The position numbers were made by a program, and so were the translations under genes. 64,000 nt of DNA. It comes from Phycisphaerae bacterium. GTDB lineage: Bacteria > Planctomycetota > Phycisphaerae > Phycisphaerales > UBA1924. The notes under the pieces were generated by a model. That model saw only the letters and a program-made list of their open reading frames with translations. It searched no databases and was not told the origin of the DNA. Where the stretch lies: assembly GCA_022180725.1 (NCBI GenBank), contig BQMO01000014.1, positions 268,363 to 332,362 of the forward strand. Direction: 5' to 3'. Below, one piece after another: positions 8,852 through 17,213 of this stretch; position 1 is the first letter of the stretch, and the number at the start of each line of letters is the position of its first letter.

Positions 8852-9430
8852 TTACCGGCGACGCCGCGCGAGGAGCGGCAGCGCCGCGAGCGCCAGCAGC
8901 CCCGACGGCGCGGGCACGGGTGTGAAGAGCATCTCGATGAGTGACACCTGGGCCAGGTCGAACGCCTGCGTATCGAGGGCCGACAGGGATACCAGCGTGG
9001 TGACGCGGAACGAATCCGTCGCCCGGCTGAACGTCAGCGTGGAGAAGACCGGGGGCGGGTTGTTCGTATCGAAGTTCAGTCCGCCGACGGCGATCACGCC
9101 CGGCGTGACCAGGTCCTCAACCGTGGTCTGGATGGTGACGAACCCGCTTCCCAGGGCCGCGCCGAGCGTGCTGATGACCACCCCCGCGATTCCCCCGCTG
9201 TTCGACGTGCCGTCGAAGGTGATCGTGACGCTCCCGACGCGGAACGGATCGACCGGGTCGCCGACGGTGCCGGCGGGGAAGTCGAAGGTGAGGTCCGCGT
9301 CAAAGGGGCCGAAGGTCGGCGTGGCCGGTCCGGCCGAACCGACCGATGAATAGTTCGAGAACACAATGGCCGCCTGCGACGTGCCGCAGACCGCCAGCAT
9401 CCCCACAACGCCCGCGATAGTGCCCTTCAT
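8852..9430 (-). CDS. Secreted PEP-CTERM-like protein, paralogue of next gene
   Basis: 192 aa from the ATG at 9430; a longer frame to 9460 adds an Arg-rich stretch and is less likely. An N-terminal signal peptide (MKGTIAGVVGMLAVCGTSQA) is followed by a beta-rich body rich in Thr/Ser/Val. The C-terminus has the sorting-signal layout: PVPAPSG, a hydrophobic helix, then RRRR. Such tails are cut by exosortases in PEP-CTERM systems; no exosortase is in the window. FPAGTVGDPVDP and DTNNPPPV recur nearly unchanged in the neighbouring gene, so the two are tandem duplicates. Function is unknown. Confidence 0.8.
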   Translation of the reverse strand: MKGTIAGVVGMLAVCGTSQAAIVFSNYSSVGSAGPATPTFGPFDADLTFDFPAGTVGDPVDPFRVGSVTITFDGTSNSGGIAGVVISTLGAALGSGFVTIQTTVEDLVTPGVIAVGGLNFDTNNPPPVFSTLTFSRATDSFRVTTLVSLSALDTQAFDLAQVSLIEMLFTPVPAPSGLLALAALPLLARRRR

Positions 9431-9493
9431 AGTCCCTCGTCTCTCTCTGCGTCCACGCACGAACGGTCGGAACCACGCACGACCATCTCTCCA

Positions 9494-10093
9494 TCAGCGC
9501 CGACGGCGGAAAGCCAGCACCCCAGCCAGCCCAGCCAGGGCCATGGCGCCGGGCGTCGGCACCATCTTCTGCTCGATCAATCCAATCTGCGCGAGATCGT
9601 CACCCGGCGTGTCCGCCGCGGACATGAAGATGGTCTTCTTGACCTTGAACGACGTCGTCGGTGTTGCGAAATCGATGTTCTGGCCGACCGGCGGCGGGTT
9701 GTTCGCGTTGATGATGATCGAGGTTGACGCGATGATCCCCTCGAAACCTGGACGACGGTCCTCGACGACTTCGTTGAAGATGATGAACCCGCTGCCCGAC
9801 ACCGCGCCCAGGATTGACAGCACGTCGGTGGTGATCGGGGTGTCCGAATCCACGTCGAACGTGATGATGATGTTGCCGGCCCGGCGCGGGTGCACGGGGT
9901 CGCCCACCGTCGCCGCAGGGAAGATGAACGAGAAATCCACATCGTCTAAACCGGTGGTGATGATCGCGTTCGGCAGGCTCCCGCCCACCAGCGACCCGCT
10001 CACCTGAAAGTTCGAGAACGTGATCGCCCCGAGCGATGAGCCCCCCAGCATCGCCAGGGCGGCCGCGGCCGTCAGCACACGAATGTTCCGCAT
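9494..10093 (-). CDS. Secreted PEP-CTERM-like protein, tandem paralogue
   Basis: 199 aa. A signal peptide (MRNIRVLTAAAALAMLGGSS) leads into a beta-rich body, and the C-terminus is VPTPGAMALAGLAGVLAF followed by RRRR. It shares FPAATVGDPVHP, INANNPPPV and the overall order of strands with the 8852-9430 protein. The start has a good AAGGAG ribosome site about 7 bases upstream. It is the first of the pair on the minus strand, so both may be read from a promoter in 10094-10500. Probably a cell-surface or extracellular matrix protein; the function is not known. Confidence 0.82.
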   Translation of the reverse strand: MRNIRVLTAAAALAMLGGSSLGAITFSNFQVSGSLVGGSLPNAIITTGLDDVDFSFIFPAATVGDPVHPRRAGNIIITFDVDSDTPITTDVLSILGAVSGSGFIIFNEVVEDRRPGFEGIIASTSIIINANNPPPVGQNIDFATPTTSFKVKKTIFMSAADTPGDDLAQIGLIEQKMVPTPGAMALAGLAGVLAFRRRR

Positions 10094-10500
10094 CGCCGAT
10101 CTCCTTCCTCTTCACATCTCTGAGCCACGGGTTCTCCCAAACCCGCGGCCTCGCCGGCCTCCGCCGACGATTCGGTCGCATGTGACGACGTGGACTACCC
10201 ACGACGCCACACCCTCGGCGCGCGGTGACCCTCCGCGGCCGATTCTCGTCCCGCATCGCGAACGCACACCGCCCCGGCCTTACGCCGAGGAAGCACTCCG
10301 CGCGCTCGCGCCGCGGCACGATCAACCACGGACAAGGTGCATCATGGATTTGAAAATGCCACCAAACTGGAAGGAAAATCTGACGCCGACCGCAGTTTCC
10401 GCAATCCGACCCCGGGGTGAACCGCGAACACGACCTCACCGCGTCAACGGTCAGGCTGATGTATGGGTCGGAAAAGTACGGTTATAGACCGCCGAGGCGG
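10094..10500. other. Intergenic region without a convincing gene
   Basis: 407 bases between the start of the secreted protein gene and the stop of nuoI. It must hold the minus-strand promoter of the secreted pair. A 48-codon plus-strand frame at 10343-10487 has neither a ribosome site nor recognisable sequence and is not called. No strong hairpin or repeat was found. Confidence 0.5.
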
Positions 10501-11046
10501 TCACATCGGCTTGCGGTTGATGGTCATGTCGTAGACGTGGAGCAACTTCTCCTTGTCGAAAACCATCTCCTGCCGGCTCGCGCCCACCACGTCGTACACC
10601 GGCGTCAGTTCGATCGCGTCCACCGGGCACGCTTCCTCGCACATGCCGCAGTAGATGCACCGCAGCTCGTCGATCTCGAACTTGGCCGGGTACTTCTCCC
10701 GGTCGTCCCAGGGGCTTTCCTCGGCCTGGATGTGGATGCACCGGGCCGGGCAGATGGTCGGGCACATCATGCACGCCACGCACTTCACCCGCCCGTTCTC
10801 GTCGCGGTTCAGGCGGTGCACGCCGCGGAAGTTGCTCGCGTTCTGCCCGCCCTCGACCACCGGCAGGTCCTCACGGCGAACCTCGGGGTACTGCATGGTG
10901 CGGCTGGTGCGTCCCTGGCCGAACGAGGTGAAGAAGTGCCGCAGGGTGGTCCCGAAGCCTTTCACGATCTCGGGGATATAGACCGCCTCGAAGCGGTTCA
11001 TCGGCGGGGGCGAAAGTCGAAGAATGTCGGTTTCTTGAATGGCCAT
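10501..11046 (-). CDS. nuoI: NADH-quinone oxidoreductase subunit I (2x 4Fe-4S ferredoxin)
   Basis: 181 aa. It is the complex I hydrophilic-arm subunit carrying clusters N6a and N6b. The two CxxCxxCxxxC motifs are CVACMMCPTICP near residue 99 and CIYCGMCEEACP near residue 140. The N-terminal helix region RFEAVYIPEIVKGFGTTLRHFF is typical of NuoI. ATG 11046 is used; Met16 (11001) is an alternative. No other nuo genes lie beside it, so in this genome the subunit is separated from the main complex I cluster or is a second copy. Confidence 0.92.
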   Translation of the reverse strand: MAIQETDILRLSPPPMNRFEAVYIPEIVKGFGTTLRHFFTSFGQGRTSRTMQYPEVRREDLPVVEGGQNASNFRGVHRLNRDENGRVKCVACMMCPTICPARCIHIQAEESPWDDREKYPAKFEIDELRCIYCGMCEEACPVDAIELTPVYDVVGASRQEMVFDKEKLLHVYDMTINRKPM

Positions 11047-11079
11047 GCGCAAATGCAGTATACGCGGGGGCGCGAGCCG

Positions 11080-11898
11080 ATGTACCATCCCCCGATGCCC
11101 GGCCCCCACAAGACCACACCCTTGTTCGACCTGCTCTCGCGCGGCGCCACCACGACCCCCGTCGCCGCGCCGAGCAAACCCGTGGTCCGCGTTGAACTCA
11201 AGCCCCAGGCACACGGCCGCCCCGCCGAGTCGCCCCCGGCGGTCTCGGCGGGCAGCGGGGGCCTCGTCCGCCTCTCGCCCAATGCGGCGTACATCGCGGT
11301 GGCGGTGACGGCGGTGCTCGTCATTGTCGCGTACATCGTCGGGTTCAAGGTGGGCACGGCGAAAGAAGCGGCCCGAGCCGAGAAGGACCTCGCCGCGGCG
11401 TTTGGCAATCGCCCGTCCATCACCGAACCCGGCACGGGCCAGCCACAGCAACCCCGCTCCGGCAACGAGCCGAACCGCACGCCGACACAACCCGACACAC
11501 CTCAGGGCGGCCAGCCCCAGGGAAACCAGCCCCTGCTCTCGACCGGGCCGATCCTGTCACGTCTGGGGTCCATCCCCGACCCCCGCGAACCGGGCAAGAA
11601 CTACCTCTCGCTGGCCATTCTGCCCAAGGTCGACTGCGAATCCGCCATTCGGTTCCTCGCCGCCAACGCCACCGACGCCATCGCCGTGCCGCTGGATTCC
11701 AACGGGAATGAGGCGAATAATCCCGGCCCCGCGGGTCGGTATCAGTTGTTCGTGCTGCCCGGTTTCCTCGCGGGGGAACTCAGGAGCAGCGCGGCCCAGG
11801 CCCTGGAGGCCAAGGTCGCCCGGCTCGGACCGATCTGGCAGAAAGAACACCGCGGCTCGTCGGATTTCCGCATGCCGCAGTGGTACAAGAAGCAGTAG
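11080..11898 (+). CDS. Single-pass membrane protein of unknown function
   Basis: 272 aa from ATG 11080 (a second ATG at 11095 is equally possible). A short cytosolic N-terminus precedes one transmembrane helix (YIAVAVTAVLVIVAYIVGF, about residues 71-89). A Pro/Gln/Gly-rich linker and a globular C-terminal domain of about 110 residues follow, opening with LSTGPILSRLG and containing NYLSLAILPKVDCESAIRFL. That domain looks like SPOR- or IF3-type alpha/beta sequence, but I do not recognise it. It is divergent from nuoI (33-base gap) and 11 bases upstream of the small basic protein gene. Confidence 0.75.
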   Translation: MYHPPMPGPHKTTPLFDLLSRGATTTPVAAPSKPVVRVELKPQAHGRPAESPPAVSAGSGGLVRLSPNAAYIAVAVTAVLVIVAYIVGFKVGTAKEAARAEKDLAAAFGNRPSITEPGTGQPQQPRSGNEPNRTPTQPDTPQGGQPQGNQPLLSTGPILSRLGSIPDPREPGKNYLSLAILPKVDCESAIRFLAANATDAIAVPLDSNGNEANNPGPAGRYQLFVLPGFLAGELRSSAAQALEAKVARLGPIWQKEHRGSSDFRMPQWYKKQ

Positions 11899-11909
11899 GA
11901 AGGACCGCC

Positions 11910-12071
11910 ATGAGCCTCGACCGTTCACTGAAGATCTCCGCCAACCTCGCCGGGAAACGCTCCGTCATGACCCGGGCCGAACGCATCGGCAAACTCACCA
12001 CCGACAAGAAGTTCGACCCGAAGAAGGACAAGGCCCTGGGCCTGGCCAAGACGCTCGTCGGCAAGAAGTAA
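11910..12071 (+). CDS. TIGR04137-type small basic protein
   Basis: 53 aa, strongly basic: MSLDRSLKISANLAGKRSV at the N-terminus, then TRAERIGKL and GLAKTLVGKK at the end. This matches the pattern of the small basic proteins conserved across the Planctomycetes-Verrucomicrobia-Chlamydiae group (MSxxxSL...RNVLxRxERIxxL...GLPK). Size and charge suggest an RNA- or ribosome-associated role, which is inference. AGGAAGG at 11897-11903 decides the start at 11910 over an earlier in-frame start at 11880. A strong terminator follows. Confidence 0.82.
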   Translation: MSLDRSLKISANLAGKRSVMTRAERIGKLTTDKKFDPKKDKALGLAKTLVGKK

Positions 12072-12097
12072 CCCGCCGTCCAGATCCAGTGCTCATC

Positions 12098-12128
12098 GCA
12101 CCCCGCCCCGCGCGGGGTGCGTGTGTTT
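12098..12128 (+). terminator. Rho-independent terminator after the small basic protein gene
   Basis: GCACCCCG (12098-12105) pairs with CGGGGTGC (12113-12120), with a 7-base loop, followed by GTGTGTTTT. It lies 27 bases past the stop codon at 12071. Confidence 0.75.
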
Positions 12129-12256
12129 TGGGAGGAGCAACCCTGCGTTGCACGCGCGGATTTCATGCGAGTTTCACGCGTCCCTCGAAACGACATGGCG
12201 CGGCTTCCTACGCTTGACTCCCGCGTGTGTGTGCGCGGCGAGCGAGAGGGCACCGC

Positions 12257-13543
12257 ATGGCCGGCGATGGGTACAAGAAGTACGTCCGATTCTTCGAACG
12301 AAATCCCGCGATCGTGGTGGAGTGGCACGACGACCAGACCGACGCGGTGGGGTGGTTGTGCATCGATTCGCTCCGGGGCGGGGCGGCGGGCGGTGGTACG
12401 CGGATGCGCGACCGCGGCACGCGCGAAGAGGCCGTGTTCCTCGCCAAGACGATGGGGGTGAAGTTCCGGGTGTGCGGGCCGGACATCGGCGGGGGCAAGT
12501 CGGTCATCCGCTTCGACGCGTTGAACAACCCCAAGGCCAAGCAGGGCGTGCTCGAGCGCTGGTACCGACACGTGGGGCCGTACCTGAAGTTGTGCTACGG
12601 TACGGGCGGTGACGTGAACGTAGACGAAGTGAGCGAGGCCACCGCGATCACGTCGCGCGTCGTCGGAGTTGGGCACCCGCAGGAGGGCATCGCCCGGGGG
12701 CACATGAGCGCCGCCGATGGAGAGGACCCCGCGGCCAAAGTGCACCGCTTGCGAGAAGGGTGCGAGGCGACGGTGACCCTGCCGGACCTGCCCGGCCCGC
12801 GCGACGGCGCGTGGATGGTCGCCGACGTCGTAACGGGGCTGGGCGTGGCACGCTCCATCGAGACGTATTACCGCCTGCGGGGCAGGAAACTCGACGGGCA
12901 ACGGCTGATGGTCGAGGGCTTCGGCGCGGTGGGGGCGTTCGCGGCGTACTACCTGGAGAAGCACGGCGTGCGACTGGTCGCCGCGTCGAGCAAAGATGCC
13001 AAGGGGTTCCGCGTCGCCATCAATGAGGCGGGTTTCAACGCGCGCGACCTGGTGGCCTCGCGCGAGGGCACGAGCCTCCCGATGCCCAAGGGCAAAAAGG
13101 GGCACGTTGCCTCGAGCGAGACGGCCGAAGAAATCTTCGACGTTGAGGCCGATATCTTCATCCCCGCGGCGGCGTCGCACACGCTGACCGGCGGGCGGCT
13201 GAAGCAACTCCGCCGCGCGGGTGTCAAGGTGTGGTCCTGCGGGGCCAACAATCCGTTCGCGTACAAGACGAAGAAGGCGGACCTGGGCAAGTGGGTCGCG
13301 GAGATGCTCGACCTCCAGAAGAAGGCCGACAAGCACTTCGAGATCGTGCCGGACTTTGTCGCCAACTGCGGGATGGCCCGGACATTCGCGTACCTCATGG
13401 GCAAGGACGGGAAGACCGACGCGGCGTCGATCCTGGCGGATGCCCAGGCGTCGATCGACGGCGCGCTGGACAAACTCCTCCAGGGCTACACCAAGCGCAC
13501 GGGGCTGCTGAAGCGCGGGTACGAGGTGTTCATCCCGGAATAG
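12257..13543 (+). CDS. Glu/Leu/Phe/Val dehydrogenase family protein
   Basis: 428 aa from ATG 12257, which has GAGAGGG six bases upstream. An N-terminal dimerisation/substrate domain carries the glycine-rich catalytic-lysine loop DIGGGKSVI (Lys81) and GGDVNV with the catalytic Asp near residue 115. A C-terminal Rossmann domain has MVEGFGAVGAFAAYYL near residue 218. These enzymes interconvert amino acids and 2-oxo acids with NAD(P). The substrate cannot be read from the sequence; the loop is closer to leucine/phenylalanine dehydrogenases than to hexameric glutamate dehydrogenase. Confidence 0.88.
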   Translation: MAGDGYKKYVRFFERNPAIVVEWHDDQTDAVGWLCIDSLRGGAAGGGTRMRDRGTREEAVFLAKTMGVKFRVCGPDIGGGKSVIRFDALNNPKAKQGVLERWYRHVGPYLKLCYGTGGDVNVDEVSEATAITSRVVGVGHPQEGIARGHMSAADGEDPAAKVHRLREGCEATVTLPDLPGPRDGAWMVADVVTGLGVARSIETYYRLRGRKLDGQRLMVEGFGAVGAFAAYYLEKHGVRLVAASSKDAKGFRVAINEAGFNARDLVASREGTSLPMPKGKKGHVASSETAEEIFDVEADIFIPAAASHTLTGGRLKQLRRAGVKVWSCGANNPFAYKTKKADLGKWVAEMLDLQKKADKHFEIVPDFVANCGMARTFAYLMGKDGKTDAASILADAQASIDGALDKLLQGYTKRTGLLKRGYEVFIPE

Positions 13544-13561
13544 GCCTCGACGGGACCGCGA

Positions 13562-14563
13562 CTAGAACCCCCCCGCGCCGCTCCAGTCGCTCGCGACGAG
13601 CGTGCCCTTCTCCATCACGTACAGGCCCACGAGCCAGTCGCCCACGACGTACGGCTTGACGTGGAACTCGCCCGAGACGGTGCCGGCCACGGCCATCACG
13701 TCGTTGCCGACGATCGGCTTGGCCATGGTCACCTCGATGGCGTCGTAGGGCGTGGGCGGCACGCCGATGCAGCACCCGTCCCACTGGTTGAGCATGGCGA
13801 GGAGTTCGCGCGGCTGCTTGACCATGAGCGGGAACGAGACGAACCCGGCGATGCGGACGAACTTGCCGTCGAGGAAGGCGACGCGCCCGGGGATCTCCTT
13901 CCGCCCCGCGCGCGGGTCGAAGAGGTTGCCCACCGAGGTCAGCAACTCCCATGGCACTTGGTAGGGGTTCGCCGCCGAGCCGTCGCCGCGGACGGTGAAC
14001 TTGCCATCGACGAGCAGGGCGTTGTCCTTCAGCGCGAACGTGGCCTGGCCCACGGCGTACTCGCCGAGTTTCGCGGGGAGCGCGTCGGGGAGCACGGCCG
14101 GGGGCAGTTCGTCGTCTCGAGCGGGTTCGGGCGCGCGCGTGGGGGGCGGCGGTGCTGGCGTGGGTTTGGGCGGCACGACCTCGGGCTTGGCCGGCGCGGG
14201 GGTGGGCGCCTCGGCGGGCGTTGTGGCCACAGGCTCGGCCGGAGTCACGACCACCGGCAGATTCGGGTTGGCATCGCGGATGGCGCGTTCCTGGGCCTTG
14301 GCGGCCTGATCAAGTTCCTCCCGGCTCGGCATGGTTGGCGATGGAGAAGGAGGCGGGGGCTGGGGCGCTGACTGCGGCGGGCGCGGGCTGGCCGAGGCAA
14401 GCGCGGCTTCCGCGGCCTCTCGGGCTTTCTGGGCTTCAAACTCGGCCTGCGCGCGGGCCTGCTGCGCGCGGTCCGCGGCCCGATGCGACTGGTACCACGA
14501 GGCGCCAAGGACGACCCCGCCCAGGAGCATCAAGGCCGCGATGATTCCCCAGAACACACGCAT
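13562..14563 (-). CDS. DUF3299-like envelope protein with Pro-rich linker
   Basis: 333 aa. One N-terminal membrane anchor (residues 4-24) precedes an Ala/Gln/Glu coiled-coil-like stretch and a long Pro/Ala/Glu linker (about residues 55-150). The C-terminal domain has VRIAGFVSFPLMVKQP, then GCCIGVPPTPYDAIEVTM near residue 270. The Cys followed by a V-P-P-x-P segment is what I associate with DUF3299, found beside ABC transporters of FtsX type in metal-regulated loci. It is the last gene after the ATPase and permease on the same strand, 51 bases past the permease stop. Probably a periplasmic partner of that transporter. Confidence 0.7.
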   Translation of the reverse strand: MRVFWGIIAALMLLGGVVLGASWYQSHRAADRAQQARAQAEFEAQKAREAAEAALASASPRPPQSAPQPPPPSPSPTMPSREELDQAAKAQERAIRDANPNLPVVVTPAEPVATTPAEAPTPAPAKPEVVPPKPTPAPPPPTRAPEPARDDELPPAVLPDALPAKLGEYAVGQATFALKDNALLVDGKFTVRGDGSAANPYQVPWELLTSVGNLFDPRAGRKEIPGRVAFLDGKFVRIAGFVSFPLMVKQPRELLAMLNQWDGCCIGVPPTPYDAIEVTMAKPIVGNDVMAVAGTVSGEFHVKPYVVGDWLVGLYVMEKGTLVASDWSGAGGF

Positions 14564-14614
14564 GTCGCCTCCGTTGGATGTCCTGCCGCCTTACTCTACG
14601 CGGGCGTCCGCTGT

Positions 14615-15940
14615 TTAAGCCGCGGGTTTCAGATGAACGGCCACGCTCGTCCGGTACGCCATCGCCGCGGGAACCAGCCCGGCCACGCACGCCAGCACCA
14701 CCGTGCCCAGCACCAGCCCCAGCGCGATGGGGAGCGATATCGCGGGGGCGATGAAGACGCCGAACTGCGTGCGCAGCACCCCCGCCGCGGCCTGGGCCGC
14801 GACCAGCCCGACCAGCAGCCCCGCCCCGGCGCCGATCAGCCCGATGAAGGCCGACTCGGTGAGCACCAGCGAAAATACACGGCCTTGGCTGGCGCCGAGC
14901 ACGCGCAGGATGGCCACCTGCCGCCGACGCTGTTCCATCGAGTTGTACAGGGCCAGCATGATCCCCACGGCGCTCGAGAGCATCACCACGAACGCCATCG
15001 CCACCAGCACGCGGTCGACATTGCCCACGATGCCGAGGAGCCGATCCACCTCGGCCCGCGGGCCGGCGACGGTGAACGGGGCCGCCTGAAACGCCGGATC
15101 ACGGCGGATGCGCTCCATGACCACGGGCAGGGCCGAACTCACGTCCGACCCCGGGCGCGTCGCGACGCGGATGTAGATGTTCGTAATTTTGCGATCCTCG
15201 GCGGTCAGATCGTCTTCGCAGATGGGAAACTCGCCGTGGTCGTGATCGTGCGCGTGGTCATGGTCGGCTTCCCCGGCGCGTTCGAGCCGGTCGAGCGCAT
15301 GAATGAGCCAACTGCTGGTGAGGTTGGTGAACATCGCCCGATCGTGGATGGTCCCGGTGGGCTGGAGAATACCGACGACCTCGTACTTGGCCTCATCGTG
15401 CTCGTGGATCGGCCCGGCCCGCGAGGCCGACGTGCCGTGCGTGAGCACGACCTTGCTGCCCAGGCGCAGCCCCGTGCCCCGCGCCGCGGCGGACCCGAGC
15501 ACGATCTCGAAGTTCTTCTCGAACGCCCGCCCCGAAGCGAACGTCCACGCGGTGTCATGGGCGGGCTGAAAGCGCGTGAAGAACTCGGGCGCGGTGGCGA
15601 GCACCGGCCAGGCGCCCTTGTAACTGTCGCCCAACTGCACGGGAATCGCCCACTCCAGCGGTAATGCCCGACGGAGCGTCTCGTATTCGTCGAAGCCCAC
15701 CGGCTTGGGCGGCGCCGCGGCGTAGAACAGGCCGTTCAGCACGCTCGACAGGGGGCTGGCGTCGCGGCTTACCAGCAGGTGCACGTTGCCCGTGCCCCGC
15801 TGGAAGGATTGCCGCCCCGCGTCGCGCATCGTCAGCAGCACCACCATGAGCGCCACGCCGACGGCGACCATGACGATCGTGGTGATTGTCGAGAATCGAC
15901 GGGCGTTCAGACTCCGCGAGATGATCGTCCAGTCGGTCAT
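14615..15940 (-). CDS. FtsX/MacB-type ABC transporter permease with His-rich loop
   Basis: 441 aa from the ATG at 15940, which overlaps the ATPase stop by four bases (ATGA). Layout: one transmembrane helix at residues 17-37, a large extracytoplasmic domain to about residue 310, then three C-terminal helices, the standard MacB/FtsX topology. The periplasmic domain has a His/Asp run DHDHAHDHDH at residues 226-235 and further HEHDE at 179-183, suggesting metal binding. Members of this fold usually move lipoproteins or peptides or act as mechanotransmitters. The His-rich loop and the DUF3299 neighbour point to a metal-linked role here (inference). Confidence 0.85.
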   Translation of the reverse strand: MTDWTIISRSLNARRFSTITTIVMVAVGVALMVVLLTMRDAGRQSFQRGTGNVHLLVSRDASPLSSVLNGLFYAAAPPKPVGFDEYETLRRALPLEWAIPVQLGDSYKGAWPVLATAPEFFTRFQPAHDTAWTFASGRAFEKNFEIVLGSAAARGTGLRLGSKVVLTHGTSASRAGPIHEHDEAKYEVVGILQPTGTIHDRAMFTNLTSSWLIHALDRLERAGEADHDHAHDHDHGEFPICEDDLTAEDRKITNIYIRVATRPGSDVSSALPVVMERIRRDPAFQAAPFTVAGPRAEVDRLLGIVGNVDRVLVAMAFVVMLSSAVGIMLALYNSMEQRRRQVAILRVLGASQGRVFSLVLTESAFIGLIGAGAGLLVGLVAAQAAAGVLRTQFGVFIAPAISLPIALGLVLGTVVLACVAGLVPAAMAYRTSVAVHLKPAA

Positions 15941-16614
15941 GCCGCCACCCCCAGTTCCAGGCGTTCCACCCGCTCGAAGCGGGCCTGCATCGCCGGGTCG
16001 TGGCTGACGCACAGGAGCGCGGCGTTGCGGGCGCGGCACGCCGATTCGATCAGGTCCATCGCGGCCTGTGCATTGGCCGGGTCCAGGCTCGCCGTCGGTT
16101 CATCCGCCAGCACGAGCACCGGGTCGCACGCCAGCGCCCTCGCCACCGCCACACGCTGCTGCTGCCCCACGCTCAGGTTCTCGACCAGCGCTCCGGGCCG
16201 GTCGAGGCCCAGCGACGCGAGCAGGGCCTTCGCGCGGGGCGCGTGCTCCCGCTCGGGTACGCCCGCCAACAGGAGCGCCGCGGCTACGTTCTCGGCCGCG
16301 CTGAAGCCCTGGAGCAGGTTGAAGGACTGGAAGATCATGCCGATGTGCCGGCCGCGGAACGTGTCCCGGGCCGCCCCGCGCAGCGCGTGGATGTCCTGCC
16401 CGGCCACCTTCACGCACCCTCCATGCGGCGTGCGCAGCCCCGCGATGAGCGCGAGGGTCGTGCTCTTGCCCCCGCCCGACGGGGCGACCAGCAGCGCCTG
16501 CCCGCCGCGCGGGATGGCGATGGCCGGGACGGTGAGCCTGAAGCCCGGCACGCCGTCGTGCGGCGGATAGGCATACTCCAGCCCGGTGACTTCGAGCGCG
16601 GGTGTATCGCTCAT
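15937..16614 (-). CDS. ABC transporter ATP-binding protein (MacB/LolD type)
   Basis: 225 aa from the ATG at 16614; the open frame runs further to 16698 without homology. Walker A APSGGGKST near residue 41, Q-loop FQSFNLLQGFSAAENV, ABC signature LSVGQQQRVAVARAL and Walker B VLVLADEPTASLD are complete. It forms a translationally coupled pair with the permease at 14615-15940. The substrate is unknown. Confidence 0.93.
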   Translation of the reverse strand: MSDTPALEVTGLEYAYPPHDGVPGFRLTVPAIAIPRGGQALLVAPSGGGKSTTLALIAGLRTPHGGCVKVAGQDIHALRGAARDTFRGRHIGMIFQSFNLLQGFSAAENVAAALLLAGVPEREHAPRAKALLASLGLDRPGALVENLSVGQQQRVAVARALACDPVLVLADEPTASLDPANAQAAMDLIESACRARNAALLCVSHDPAMQARFERVERLELGVAA

Positions 16615-17213
16615 GGGGTGAGACTCCTTGGACCCAAGGGGGAGAATAGACACTGGAAATTTCGGCGCGGGGCCGATGAGCATGACGCAGGCCCGCATGA
16701 TCGGCGCAGGGGGCGCTCGGTCGACGCGTACGCGAACTATTTTGGCTGCCCACGCCGTGGTGGGCCGCGCGTGGGGATATCACCCCGGCCACGTGCAAGA
16801 ACGACAGAGACGCGTTCTTCCGGACATGCGAGCGGATTCGTGCATGCCGTGCCCACCGCCGAGAACCATGCGCAATCGTCCGTTGCCGAGAACGGAACCG
16901 GCACCACGTTCACCCTCCGGAGGACCGTGGGTCGTGAGTCCGAATCAACCAGCGCACGACTGTCACACGCCGTATGCGGATGGTTGATATCAAGCAGCGT
17001 GTCGGATCGATGTCGCGGGGCACTTCCGAAAGGCCGAGGAGGAGACGAAACCACCGCACCACGCGCGAGACATGTCGCGATCAGCAGACCAAGGACAACA
17101 CCCCAGCCGTGTCGAAAGGGCTGGATCAGGCCGGGGCGGTACTGTTGAGAATGACATCTCAACAGACTAGTAAAGTTCAGCCTGGAGCGCAGGTCAAGTG
17201 CCCGGGAGCGTGA
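16615..17213. other. 599-base region between the ABC operon and the LuxR regulator
   Basis: This stretch is less GC-biased at third codon positions than its neighbours. It should hold the minus-strand promoter of the ABC operon. The only frame with protein-like features is the minus-strand one at 16737-17162, listed separately with low confidence. No clear terminator or repeat was found. Confidence 0.45.
16737..17162 (-). CDS. Possible small secreted protein upstream of ABC operon
   Basis: 141-codon frame opening with TTG. Residues 17-36 (HGWGVVLGLLIATCLARGAV) look like a signal peptide h-region and cleavage site, and the frame ends 122 bases before the ABC ATPase start on the same strand. 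Against it: no ATG or GTG start, no ribosome site, weak third-position GC bias and an Arg/Pro-rich end. It may be an uncharacterised secreted partner of the transporter or just a chance frame. Confidence 0.3.
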   Translation of the reverse strand: MRCHSQQYRPGLIQPFRHGWGVVLGLLIATCLARGAVVSSPPRPFGSAPRHRSDTLLDINHPHTACDSRALVDSDSRPTVLRRVNVVPVPFSATDDCAWFSAVGTACTNPLACPEERVSVVLARGRGDIPTRGPPRRGQPK

